Shown here piece after piece: positions 1 through 7,062 of a stretch of 64,000 bases of DNA. The notes below the pieces were generated by a model, which made no database searches, was not told the origin of the DNA, and saw nothing but the letters and a program-made list of their open reading frames with translations. Each line of letters begins with the position of its first letter. The first letter of the stretch is position 1. Source of the DNA: DT-110 sp030148525 (GTDB taxonomy: Bacteria; Bacteroidota; Bacteroidia; Chitinophagales; Saprospiraceae); assembly GCA_965227445.1 (NCBI GenBank), contig OZ245751.1:2666001-2730000 (forward strand), written 5' to 3'. Position numbers and translations under genes: made by a program.

Positions 1-1296
1 ATTATTGGTTTTACTACCCTATTTGTTCTAAGCACCTTTCTCGCCCTACACTTCCTGCAGACCAACCGCCTGAATCTCGGAGCCTCGGTCAGTGATACGG
101 AACCGAAAGAACTCGATGCTTTTCCAATTATTATTCCCACCATTCAATACGGCTTTGTAATCGACACCTTTCAGGTTGAGCGCGATACCTTCCGACGTGG
201 GGAATACCTGGGTGATATTCTGCTCCGACACGGCATCGACTATCCAACCATCCAGCAAATAGCGACCAATGCCGATACGGTTTTTAAGATAAACCGCTTC
301 CGCATAAATCGACCATATACCATTTTGAGCCGGGATACGGCTCGGGGTGCTGATCATTTTATTTACGAGCCCAGCGTTTACGAATACGTTGTTTTCGATC
401 TCAAGGGGGACTTAGAAGTACGCAAGGTAAAACACCCGATTTCCACCAAGTCATTTGCTAAGGGTGGTACGATTGAAAGTTCACTGTGGGCGGCTATGGA
501 CCAAATCGGAGCTGGCCCGGAACTATTTGTCAAACTTGAGGATGCGCTACAATGGTCGGTTGACTTCACGAGAGTGCAAAAAGGAGATCAATTCAAGGCC
601 GTTTTTGACCAAAATTATATTGAGGGGCAACGAGTTGGTGCCGGACTGGTACACGCGGCCCACTATAAAACCGGAGATACTGAATTTTATGCCATCTACT
701 ACGATGGCTCCGAGGAACACGAAGGCTATTACGACCTGGAAGGCCGCCCCATGAATAAAGGTTTCCTGAAGGCGCCGGTGAAGGCCTCTCGCATTTCGTC
801 CTACTACAACCTGAATCGCTTCCACCCCATCCTCAAACGCCGACGCCCACACTTGGGTACGGATTACGCTGCTCCTCACGGCACCCCTATACAAGCAGTT
901 GGTGACGGAGTCGTTACTATTGCTTCCTATACCAACGGAAACGGGAATTACGTAAAGATAAAACACGACGATACTTACCAGACGCAATACCTGCATATGA
1001 GCGGCTTCGCCGATGGAATTCGGGCGGGCACTCACGTAAAACAAGGCCAAACCATCGGTTACGTAGGATCAACGGGGCTTGCAACCGGTCCCCACGTATG
1101 CTTCCGCTTCTGGAAAAATGGCCGCCAGGTCAATCACCTGCGCCTCAATTTCCCCCCACCGGAACCACTCCCGGAAAGCGAATTGGCCAAATTCAAGGAA
1201 CAACGGGATGTCTACCTCAAACAACTCAAGGAGATTGTGATTGATACACCAACTTCTGAAGAGGAAAAACAGCCGAAGCAGATATCGCAGTTATAA
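1..1296 (+). CDS. M23 family (LytM-type) metallopeptidase, 5'-truncated by the window edge
   Basis: Periplasmic zinc peptidase of a family that cuts peptidoglycan crosslinks. The frame is open from base 1, so the true start lies before the window; the first ~18 visible residues (IIGFTTLFVLSTFLALHF) look like a membrane anchor. A long N-terminal region is followed by the M23 fold, with the HxxxD zinc motif (HLGTD, His codon at 850) and GDGVV. The second zinc motif, normally HxH, reads H-V-C (Cys codon at 1099) in GPHVCFRFW. From memory, HxC is common in Bacteroidota M23 proteins. The tail is charged. It converges on algH across a hairpin-forming repeat. Family assignment is sure; whether the enzyme is active is uncertain. 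Confidence 0.9.
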   Translation: MIGFTTLFVLSTFLALHFLQTNRLNLGASVSDTEPKELDAFPIIIPTIQYGFVIDTFQVERDTFRRGEYLGDILLRHGIDYPTIQQIATNADTVFKINRFRINRPYTILSRDTARGADHFIYEPSVYEYVVFDLKGDLEVRKVKHPISTKSFAKGGTIESSLWAAMDQIGAGPELFVKLEDALQWSVDFTRVQKGDQFKAVFDQNYIEGQRVGAGLVHAAHYKTGDTEFYAIYYDGSEEHEGYYDLEGRPMNKGFLKAPVKASRISSYYNLNRFHPILKRRRPHLGTDYAAPHGTPIQAVGDGVVTIASYTNGNGNYVKIKHDDTYQTQYLHMSGFADGIRAGTHVKQGQTIGYVGSTGLATGPHVCFRFWKNGRQVNHLRLNFPPPEPLPESELAKFKEQRDVYLKQLKEIVIDTPTSEEEKQPKQISQL

Positions 1297-1301
1297 CGGG
1301 T

Positions 1302-1373
1302 CAGGTTTGAGGTATGAGGTATGAGGTTTGGGGTTTGAGGTTAGGTTATAGGTTACCTCATACCTCATACCTG
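1302..1373. repeat. 7-bp tandem array with inverted half; likely bidirectional terminator
   Basis: Heptamers of the GAGGTAT/GAGGTTT type run on the plus strand, followed by the complementary CCTCATACCTCATACCT, so the transcript can fold into one long hairpin. It fills the gap between the convergent M23 and algH genes and belongs to the intergenic heptamer family seen elsewhere in this window. Confidence 0.75.
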
Positions 1374-1374
1374 T

Positions 1375-1935
1375 TTAATTCCAATTCGCCTCGTCCGGAA
1401 CCTGGGAGATGACAGAGAAGCGATCCCCTTTGTTTTGCATGACTTGTTGCCATAGATCATCGGGTTCCGAGCGGAAGAGGTAATTAGTATCCATGTCGGC
1501 TGTCACCCAGGATCCCATCTCGAGTTCGTTCTCCAATTGACCATTCGACCAACCGGAGTATCCCACGAAGAAACGGATATTGGAAGGAGTGATTAATTCA
1601 GAGGTGATGAGGAACTTGAGTTTTTCAAAATCACCTCCCCAGAAAACACCGTTCGTCACCGACTGGCTGTCATCGAGCAGATCGCCGACATTGTGGATGT
1701 AATGAATCGTATCAGTAGCTACGGGACCGCCAAAAAACACTTCAGCGTCGAACTCGGGGAAATCCTCGATCAGGCTGTCGACACGCATATTAAGTGGCTT
1801 ATTCATTACGAATCCGACACCACCTTCCTCCATACTGTATTCACATAGTAAGACCGCCGTTCGTTTGAAATTGGGGTCCAACATGAACGGTTCAGCTAAT
1901 AGTACCCGACCTTTTTTCAGTTCCGCTTTCGTCAT
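1375..1935 (-). CDS. algH: YqgE/AlgH family protein (UPF0301)
   Basis: 186-aa cytoplasmic protein of the YqgE/AlgH family, at the family's usual length. The N-terminus (KGRVLLAEPFMLDPNFKRT, then VLLCEY) and the central VFFGGPV and FFVGYSGWSNGQLE segments are diagnostic. The biochemical role is not established; the Pseudomonas homologue was linked to alginate regulation. The ATG is at 1935. It sits downstream of fabD on the same strand but is separated by a strong hairpin, so it is probably transcribed independently. Confidence 0.93.
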   Translation of the reverse strand: MTKAELKKGRVLLAEPFMLDPNFKRTAVLLCEYSMEEGGVGFVMNKPLNMRVDSLIEDFPEFDAEVFFGGPVATDTIHYIHNVGDLLDDSQSVTNGVFWGGDFEKLKFLITSELITPSNIRFFVGYSGWSNGQLENELEMGSWVTADMDTNYLFRSEPDDLWQQVMQNKGDRFSVISQVPDEANWN

Positions 1936-1974
1936 GAATATCTAATCACATAATTGATGGTAGATCAACAGAAT

Positions 1975-2006
1975 GAGTGCTTACCAGGTTCAACCGGTAA
2001 GCACTC
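1975..2006 (-). terminator. 11-bp perfect stem-loop after fabD
   Basis: GAGTGCTTACC and GGTAAGCACTC form a perfect 11-bp stem with a 10-nt loop, 25 bp downstream of the fabD stop and 40 bp before the algH start. There is no clear T-tract, so it is a terminator or a transcript-stabilising hairpin. Confidence 0.65.
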
Positions 2007-2030
2007 AATATCGTAAAACGATCCTATTAA

Positions 2031-2909
2031 TCAGAGAGCAGCGGTAGGAAATCGGCGATCTACCTTTTTCACAAAGCCTTGCAGGGTTTTGCCATTGCCC
2101 CCAACCTCGATAAATTCGGAGACTCCATCGGCAATCATGTGCTGCATGGTCTGGGTCCAGCGGACCGGAGCGGTAAGCTGCTCGATCAACTTACCCTGGA
2201 TGGCCTCTGGGTCGCGCTCAGCAACGGCATCCACATTCTGATAAATAGGGCAACTAGGTGCCTGGAAGTTAGTCTGTTCGATTGCCTGCCTCAATTCATC
2301 CTGGGCGGGTTGCATCAATGGTGAGTGAAACGCTCCTCCCACCGCCAGGATAATGGCTCTTTTGGCACCTGCCTCTTGCAGTTTGGCGACAGCCGCTTCC
2401 ACCCCGGCGATTGAGCCGGAGATAACCAATTGTCCGGGGCAATTATAGTTAGCGGGAATAACGATATCATCGACATCGGCGCATACCTGCTCGATAACAT
2501 CATCGTCCAGGCCCAGAATAGCAGCCATGGTTCCCGGCTGAGCCTCACAGGCTTTCTGCATCGCCTGGGCACGTTGCTGCACCAATTTCAGCCCATCTTC
2601 GAACGACAGAGCTCCGGCAGCTACCAGGGCAGAAAATTCACCCAGAGAATGGCCGGCAACAGCATCCGGCTTAAAGTCATCACCAGCCATGCGCGCCTTC
2701 ACAATGGAATGCAGGAAGACGGCTGGTTGCGTGACCCTTGTTTCCTTCAGATCATCAGCTGACCCCTCGAACATCACATCGGTGATGCGGAACCCCAACA
2801 GTTCATTGGCTTGCTCAAATAAGTTACGGGCCAGATCGGATGATTCGTACATATCTTTACCCATCCCTTCGAATTGGGACGCCTGTCCCGGAAAAACATA
2901 CGCTTTCAT
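2031..2909 (-). CDS. fabD: malonyl-CoA:ACP transacylase
   Basis: Transfers malonyl from CoA to acyl carrier protein, the entry step of type II fatty-acid synthesis in the cytosol. At 292 aa it is full length. FPGQASQ near residue 6 (the usual GQGSQ with one change), the nucleophile elbow GHSLGE with Ser88, and the catalytic His195 in GGAFHSPLM are visible. The C-terminus is normal (GNGKTLQGFVKKV). Its ATG lies 12 bp after the queD stop, so queD-fabD are probably co-transcribed from the promoter ahead of queD. No other fab genes are in view. Confidence 0.96.
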   Translation of the reverse strand: MKAYVFPGQASQFEGMGKDMYESSDLARNLFEQANELLGFRITDVMFEGSADDLKETRVTQPAVFLHSIVKARMAGDDFKPDAVAGHSLGEFSALVAAGALSFEDGLKLVQQRAQAMQKACEAQPGTMAAILGLDDDVIEQVCADVDDIVIPANYNCPGQLVISGSIAGVEAAVAKLQEAGAKRAIILAVGGAFHSPLMQPAQDELRQAIEQTNFQAPSCPIYQNVDAVAERDPEAIQGKLIEQLTAPVRWTQTMQHMIADGVSEFIEVGGNGKTLQGFVKKVDRRFPTAAL

Positions 2910-2921
2910 ACCTTTTGGTTT

Positions 2922-3332
2922 TTATTCGCCGTAATACTCGGCATAGATATTTTCGGTCTCGTACAATTTAATGCAATGCAGTTCACAACCTTCCAGCCGG
3001 GGTTGTAGCTGTTGCCAAAAAAGGATAACCAGGTTTTCCGTAGTCGGCTGCATCCCTTGCGGGATAAAATCCACGTCCAAATTGAGATTGGCATGGTCGA
3101 CTTGGTCGACAATCGTCTCTTTAATCCAATTACTCAGCTTTTTGACATCTACGATGAACCCCGTCTGCGGGTCGGGCATCCCCTTCACCGTAACATAGAG
3201 CCAGTAGTTATGGCCGTGCCAGTTTTTATTGGCACATTTCCCGAAGGTTTGCCGATTCTCTTCTTCACTCCATGCCTCGACCCACAATTTGTGGGCGGCA
3301 TTGAATCGCTCGCGGCGGGTCAGATATACCAT
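2922..3332 (-). CDS. queD: 6-pyruvoyl-tetrahydropterin synthase family protein, probable QueD
   Basis: 136-aa T-fold enzyme that acts on 7,8-dihydroneopterin triphosphate, the product of GTP cyclohydrolase I (folE is at 28711). It makes 6-carboxytetrahydropterin for queuosine or a pyruvoyl-pterin. Zinc ligands are His14 in FNAAHKL and His39/His41 in WHGH; the catalytic Cys33 (KCANKN) and the PTTENL helix are present. Cys followed by HGH fits QueD, but the exact product cannot be fixed from sequence. It is the first gene of the fabD operon; a TACTTTTG promoter element lies ~45 bp upstream. Confidence 0.88.
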   Translation of the reverse strand: MVYLTRRERFNAAHKLWVEAWSEEENRQTFGKCANKNWHGHNYWLYVTVKGMPDPQTGFIVDVKKLSNWIKETIVDQVDHANLNLDVDFIPQGMQPTTENLVILFWQQLQPRLEGCELHCIKLYETENIYAEYYGE

Positions 3333-3374
3333 ATAGTTTCCGACGTCTTTTTGGTATTCTTATTAAAATCGGGG

Positions 3375-3382
3375 CAAAAGTA
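3375..3382 (-). promoter_or_regulatory. TAnnTTTG -7 element for queD-fabD
   Basis: The minus strand reads TACTTTTG, an exact match to the Bacteroidota -7 consensus, 43 bp before the queD ATG. The -33 element is not convincing. Confidence 0.45.
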
Positions 3383-3390
3383 CAAAGAAA

Positions 3391-3715
3391 AGATCACTCG
3401 GTCGCGGGCTCCCTCGTTTCTAGACCATCCGCCCCTACGGGCTCATTTTTAGACTGGGAGCAAGCTCCCTTTTAGTAATAAGACAGCTTGCCCGATCCTC
3501 TTTCCGAGCCGGAGATTCAAACGTTCATCTGTCTCTATACTACCAGCGAGCCCGCGAGCGATCTAAAACACAACATGAGAGATAACCCCTTGCAAACCGA
3601 AGGCTTACATATTTATCAGTCTCTATACTACCAGCGAGCCTGCGAGCGATCTAACAGCAAAGGACCTCTGGGCCTTTGCGATCTGAAAGCGAGGGAGCGC
3701 AGCGACCGAGCGATC
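3391..3715. repeat. cluster of four AGATCGCTCG-type repeats, MITE-like arrangement
   Basis: There is no gene in 3333-3839. Two direct copies (3532-3566 and 3620-3654) share TCTCTATACTACCAGCGAGC and end in GCGAGCGATCTAA. The outer ends, 3391-3425 and 3679-3714, are imperfect inverted copies of each other, both containing CTCGGTCGC and CTCCCTCG. The whole looks like a small non-autonomous element with ~34-bp terminal inverted repeats, or a nest of dispersed repeats. It encodes nothing credible. Confidence 0.6.
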
Positions 3716-3790
3716 TCATTTAGCAGAAAGAAATACGATCTTAATCCAAAAAGGTAGCAGATATAAACGGCTGCCAGTACTTTCAAATTC

Positions 3791-3819
3791 TTGAAAAAAA
3801 TTGTTTTGGTGTATCTTTC
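3791..3819 (+). promoter_or_regulatory. promoter of the LytS/LytTR/fructosamine-kinase operon
   Basis: TTG at 3791 and TATCTTTC at 3812-3819 are 18 bp apart, matching the Bacteroidota TTTG...TAnnTTTG pattern with one mismatch. It predicts a ~15-nt leader before the ATG at 3840 and argues against a start at 3801, which would lie within the promoter. Confidence 0.6.
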
Positions 3820-3839
3820 GACAAAAGATCGCCGATTGC

Positions 3840-4898
3840 ATGGACAAGGCATACAAAGACAACCTGCGGACGCGCATATTTGAATTCCTTACCACCCGGG
3901 CAGTATACCATATACTTTTCTGGTTGGCTGTTTTGCTGATCCTCACCATACTGGAAGGGACCCAGCGGGGCTTTGTATTCACCCTGTCCAATGAGTTAAT
4001 CAACATCTGTTTCTATGGATTGATCGTTTATTTTAACTTGTTCTACCTCATCCCCAATTACCTGACCCAGAAACGGTTTCTGACCTACGGGATACTGCTG
4101 GTGTTGGCAGCGGTGATCATCACCCCCCTGAAAATGTTCGTGTTCTATGTCAAATTCTCGGGGATGCCCCAGGCACAGCAGGATATTATTGACAACCAGT
4201 ACGCCTATTTCCTGACTACTTTTTTCATTGCGGGTACCTCAACCATCTTTAAGATAGTGACTGATTGGGCCCGACAGCTGAAAGACAAACAAGAACTGGA
4301 GACCAAAACTATGCAGACTGAGTTGCGATTCCTGAAGTCCCAGATCAATCCGCATTTTTTGTTTAACACCCTGAACAACCTGTACGCGCTTACGCTAAAA
4401 AAATCAGAGCAGGCTCCGGAGATCGTGATCAAGCTATCAGAAATGATGCGGTACATGCTTTACGAATGCAATGAAAAGAGGGTTTTGCTCAGCAAGGAAA
4501 TTCATTACATCCGCAATTACCTGGACCTGGAGGGGTTGCGTCAAGGAAAAAATGTGGATATTTCCTTCGAAGTCGAAGGTCAGGTAGGGCAGCAGGAAAT
4601 TGCGCCTCTTCTATTTATTCCCTTTCTGGAAAATGCGTTTAAACACGGGCTAAACAACCATATTGACCACGGGTTTGTCCGTATTCAAATGCGGGTGGAG
4701 GGAAGAACCGTACACTTTAAGATTGAAAACACCAAGGCCCCGGTAAAACCACAAGCCGATCCCAACCGACGCTCGGGAGGAATCGGTCTGGTGAATGTGC
4801 ACCGCCGCTTGAATTTGATTTACCCGGATCGTTACGATCTGCGGATCGACAACAATCCGAATACCTATGCGGTAGATTTAACTATTGAACTCGACTAA
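3840..4898 (+). CDS. LytS/YehU-type sensor histidine kinase
   Basis: 352-aa membrane kinase. Four predicted membrane helices lie at about residues 22-38, 52-71, 81-105 and 122-140 with no large extracellular sensor. A coiled segment leads to the His_kinase domain: phospho-acceptor His172 in QINPHFLFNTLNNLY, N-box LENAFKHG and G-box GGIGLVNVHRRL. The partner is the LytTR regulator starting 10 bp after its stop. The signal is unknown; such kinases sense membrane or metabolite cues. The start at 3840 is chosen because the -7 element lies at 3812-3819. Full length and intact. Confidence 0.93.
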   Translation: MDKAYKDNLRTRIFEFLTTRAVYHILFWLAVLLILTILEGTQRGFVFTLSNELINICFYGLIVYFNLFYLIPNYLTQKRFLTYGILLVLAAVIITPLKMFVFYVKFSGMPQAQQDIIDNQYAYFLTTFFIAGTSTIFKIVTDWARQLKDKQELETKTMQTELRFLKSQINPHFLFNTLNNLYALTLKKSEQAPEIVIKLSEMMRYMLYECNEKRVLLSKEIHYIRNYLDLEGLRQGKNVDISFEVEGQVGQQEIAPLLFIPFLENAFKHGLNNHIDHGFVRIQMRVEGRTVHFKIENTKAPVKPQADPNRRSGGIGLVNVHRRLNLIYPDRYDLRIDNNPNTYAVDLTIELD

Positions 4899-4908
4899 AA
4901 TCAACTTT

Positions 4909-5634
4909 ATGAATACCATTATTGTGGATGACGAGCCGTTGGCTCAGGATGTACTTGAAACATATATCGAAAAAATCCCTGAACTAAATCTCGTAGGGAA
5001 GTGCAGTAACGCTTTGGAAGCCAATGATATGCTCAAGAGCCAGTCCATCGATTTGATGTTCCTGGACATTCAAATGCCCCAATTAACCGGAATCGACTTC
5101 CTCAAAACCCTGTCGAAGCCACCGATGGTCATTTTTACTACGGCCTATCCGAATTACGCCCTCGATGGATTTGAACTCAACGCCCTCGATTACCTGTTGA
5201 AGCCCATTTCGCTGGAACGCTTCATGAAGGCTGTCAATAAGGCACTGGAACAGTTCGAATTGCAAAGCCGGGAAAGCGGGGAAGCCTTAAGCGGAGAAGA
5301 CGATCCGAATTTCATTTTCGTCAAGGCCGATAAAAAATTAGTCAAAGTCAAGTACGATGATATTCTGTACATAGAAGGCTTGAAAGACTACGTCATAATT
5401 CGAATGGATGCGGATCGGGTGATTACCCTGCAAACCATGAAAAGCCTGGAGTCAAAAATGCCGCAGGACCGCTTTAAACGCATACATCGTTCGTACATCG
5501 TCAACCTCGATCGCATCAATGCCATCGTGGGAAATATGGTAGAGGTGATTGAGAAAAAGGAAACCAAGCATCTTCCGATCGGCAAAAACTACCGGGACGA
5601 ACTCCTCGAAATCGTAAATAAAAACCGGTTGTAA
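4909..5634 (+). CDS. LytTR-family response regulator
   Basis: 241-aa DNA-binding regulator and cognate partner of the upstream kinase. The receiver domain (residues 1-~115) has the acidic pair VDDE (Asp7/Asp8), the phospho-acceptor Asp53 in FLDIQMP, Thr at TTAYP and Lys in LLKPI. The LytTR domain occupies residues ~135-241 (ILYIEGLKDYV; FKRIHRSYIVNLDRI). LytTR proteins bind paired direct repeats; no target is obvious here. ATG at 4909; an upstream in-frame start at 4885 would overlap the kinase and lacks receiver homology. Confidence 0.94.
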   Translation: MNTIIVDDEPLAQDVLETYIEKIPELNLVGKCSNALEANDMLKSQSIDLMFLDIQMPQLTGIDFLKTLSKPPMVIFTTAYPNYALDGFELNALDYLLKPISLERFMKAVNKALEQFELQSRESGEALSGEDDPNFIFVKADKKLVKVKYDDILYIEGLKDYVIIRMDADRVITLQTMKSLESKMPQDRFKRIHRSYIVNLDRINAIVGNMVEVIEKKETKHLPIGKNYRDELLEIVNKNRL

Positions 5635-5638
5635 AGGT

Positions 5639-6499
5639 ATGGCCAATTCGTTGGCACGAGAGATTGCAAACAAGTTAAACCGCGATCTTTCCGGTAGCAG
5701 CCGGGTGGCGGGCGGCGACATTAACCAAGCTCTCCGACTCGATACACCGGAAGGGTCCTGGTTTGTGAAATACCAGAATAATCCGCAGGGAGCCGATATG
5801 CTCCGTACCGAAGCTAATGGATTACAAGCTCTCGCCCAAGCTGGTATTATACACGTACCTGACGTCACCTGGCAGGGAATGATTAATGGAACTGCCTGCC
5901 TGGTGTTGCCATTCCTGGAAACCGGCTCCAAAACGGAAGATAGTCTGGCACGATTTGGCCGTGAATTAGCAATCCTTCATCGCGAAGCTACGGCCGACCA
6001 TTACGGTTTCCGGGAAGATAACTTCATCGGTACCTTGCCCCAAGCAAACAACTCACATTCCTCAGCAGCTGATTTTCTCATTCAGGAACGCCTCCTGCCC
6101 CAATGGGTGCGCGCCCGGAATTCGGGCTACCTATCTGATAGCCAGGCCTGCTGGCAAAACCTTCTGCAGGCTCTGCCCGATATCATTCCCGAAGAACAAC
6201 CGTCCCTCATTCATGGCGACTTATGGAGTGGTAACTACCTCATCGACTCAGACGGCACCCCCTGGCTTATTGACCCCGCAACAGCCTATGCACCCCGCGA
6301 AATGGATCTGGCCATGAGTTCTCTATTCGGTGGCTTCGGACCAGCTTTCTACCGCGCATATGAAAACGAATGGCCCACCCACCCCGGTTACGCGGACCGG
6401 GAGCCCCTGTATCAGTTATACTACCTTTTGGTACACGTGAATTTATTTGGCGCGGGGTATGAAGGGAGTGTCCGGGGTATTCTCCAGCGGTTTTCCTGA
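5639..6499 (+). CDS. fructosamine kinase / ketosamine-3-kinase family protein
   Basis: 286-aa protein-kinase-like enzyme expected to phosphorylate ketosamine adducts on glycated amines so that they break down. The nucleotide-binding region has SRVAGGDINQAL and WFVKYQ (Lys); the catalytic loop is HGDLWSGNYL and the metal-binding loop WLIDPATAYAPREMDLA. The length is right for the family. It starts 4 bp after the regulator stop (TAAAGGTATGG), so it is the third gene of the LytS-LytTR operon, an unusual partner. It ends 1 bp before a perfect palindrome. Confidence 0.9.
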   Translation: MANSLAREIANKLNRDLSGSSRVAGGDINQALRLDTPEGSWFVKYQNNPQGADMLRTEANGLQALAQAGIIHVPDVTWQGMINGTACLVLPFLETGSKTEDSLARFGRELAILHREATADHYGFREDNFIGTLPQANNSHSSAADFLIQERLLPQWVRARNSGYLSDSQACWQNLLQALPDIIPEEQPSLIHGDLWSGNYLIDSDGTPWLIDPATAYAPREMDLAMSSLFGGFGPAFYRAYENEWPTHPGYADREPLYQLYYLLVHVNLFGAGYEGSVRGILQRFS

Positions 6500-6500
6500 T

Positions 6501-6536
6501 GTAAGACCACTCGCCCGTACGGGCGAGTGGTCTTAC
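6501..6536. terminator. 36-bp perfect palindrome (18-bp arms, no loop)
   Basis: GTAAGACCACTCGCCCGT is followed at once by its exact reverse complement. It starts 1 bp after the fructosamine-kinase stop codon. It lacks a T-tract on the plus strand, but it is the only obvious stop for the operon transcript, and on DNA it could extrude as a cruciform. Confidence 0.7.
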
Positions 6537-6547
6537 CAAAGAAAAAA

Positions 6548-6662
6548 GATCGCTGCTCCTGTAGAGCAGCGATCCGGCACAATAATTATAATCCCATGAA
6601 CATATCCAAAATTGGTGGGCAGTGAGCGATGCTCGAACCGCCGGGGACGAATCAGTTCGTCC
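6548..6662 (-). ncRNA. candidate small structured RNA, unit 1 of 3
   Basis: Reading the minus strand: a 7-bp stem (GGACGAA/TTCGTCC, 6662-6645), a linker, a 24-nt core (6607-6584) containing ATATGTTCATGGGATTATA, 9 nt, then an 11-bp perfect hairpin (6574-6548, GATCGCTGCTC arms) followed by TTTTTTC. The last part is a textbook intrinsic terminator. The core is identical to unit 2. No promoter of its own is visible, so it could be a processed or read-through product. No open frame with a start codon of useful length explains the conservation. Confidence 0.4.
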
Positions 6663-6675
6663 GGGGAAAAGTGAT

Positions 6676-6802
6676 GAGTTGCCAACCAAATGGTGGCAAC
6701 TCACTACTAACAAATTATAATCCCATGAACATATCCTGATTCAGTTGTGATCGGCTCCTCGGTTGTTTAAGCCTGTCTCTCTACCTCTATCCTCCCGATC
6801 AC
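6676..6802 (-). ncRNA. candidate small structured RNA, unit 2 of 3
   Basis: Minus strand: an 8-bp closing stem GTGATCGG/CCGATCAC (6802-6795 with 6754-6747) around a ~40-nt loop, then the 24-nt core at 6736-6713 (identical to unit 1), 10 nt, then a ~12-bp GAGTTGCCA-armed hairpin at 6702-6676 and TTTT. A weak TTTG...CATATTTG promoter-like pair lies just upstream, which would give an RNA of ~115 nt. Confidence 0.42.
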
Positions 6803-6924
6803 ATTACAAATATGCAACCCCTGCCACCGTCAAACAAGGACATCCTGCCGCCTATGTGAAGATTTACTTACATCAAAAACACAACAAATAAGTGACTATC
6901 AAATATTTAAGTGCATTTTATGTG

Positions 6925-7046
6925 AAAAAAAACAAAAAAAGCCGTCATGAAAAACATGACGACTCTAAGCAATGATTATAATTCCACGAATATATAAAGC
7001 AATGAATATCTATGTCGTTAAACGCACTTTAATAGTAATTAGTGCG
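6925..7046 (-). ncRNA. candidate small structured RNA, unit 3 of 3, and terminator of the T9SS gene
   Basis: Minus strand: a 6-bp stem CGCACT/AGTGCG (7046-7041 with 7028-7023), a diverged core at 6995-6974 that keeps GGAATTATAAT, 12 nt, a CGTCATG hairpin with a T5 loop (6961-6943), then 7 Ts, G and 8 Ts. The hairpin must also end the T9SS gene stopping at 7063. The layout (stem, core, hairpin, T-tract) is the same as in units 1 and 2. Confidence 0.4.
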
Positions 7047-7062
7047 ATAATGCAGTTTCTGT

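Noticed and set aside
3488..3757. 89-codon plus-strand open frame
   Set aside because: Built of the 88-bp-spaced direct repeats; the translation just repeats itself and continues into promoter sequence of the kinase.
6608..6670. tRNA-like 3' end (GGTTCGAGC ... CCACCA) on the minus strand
   Set aside because: The T-stem does not pair, and no D-arm, anticodon arm or acceptor stem can be drawn; it is part of the hairpin units.
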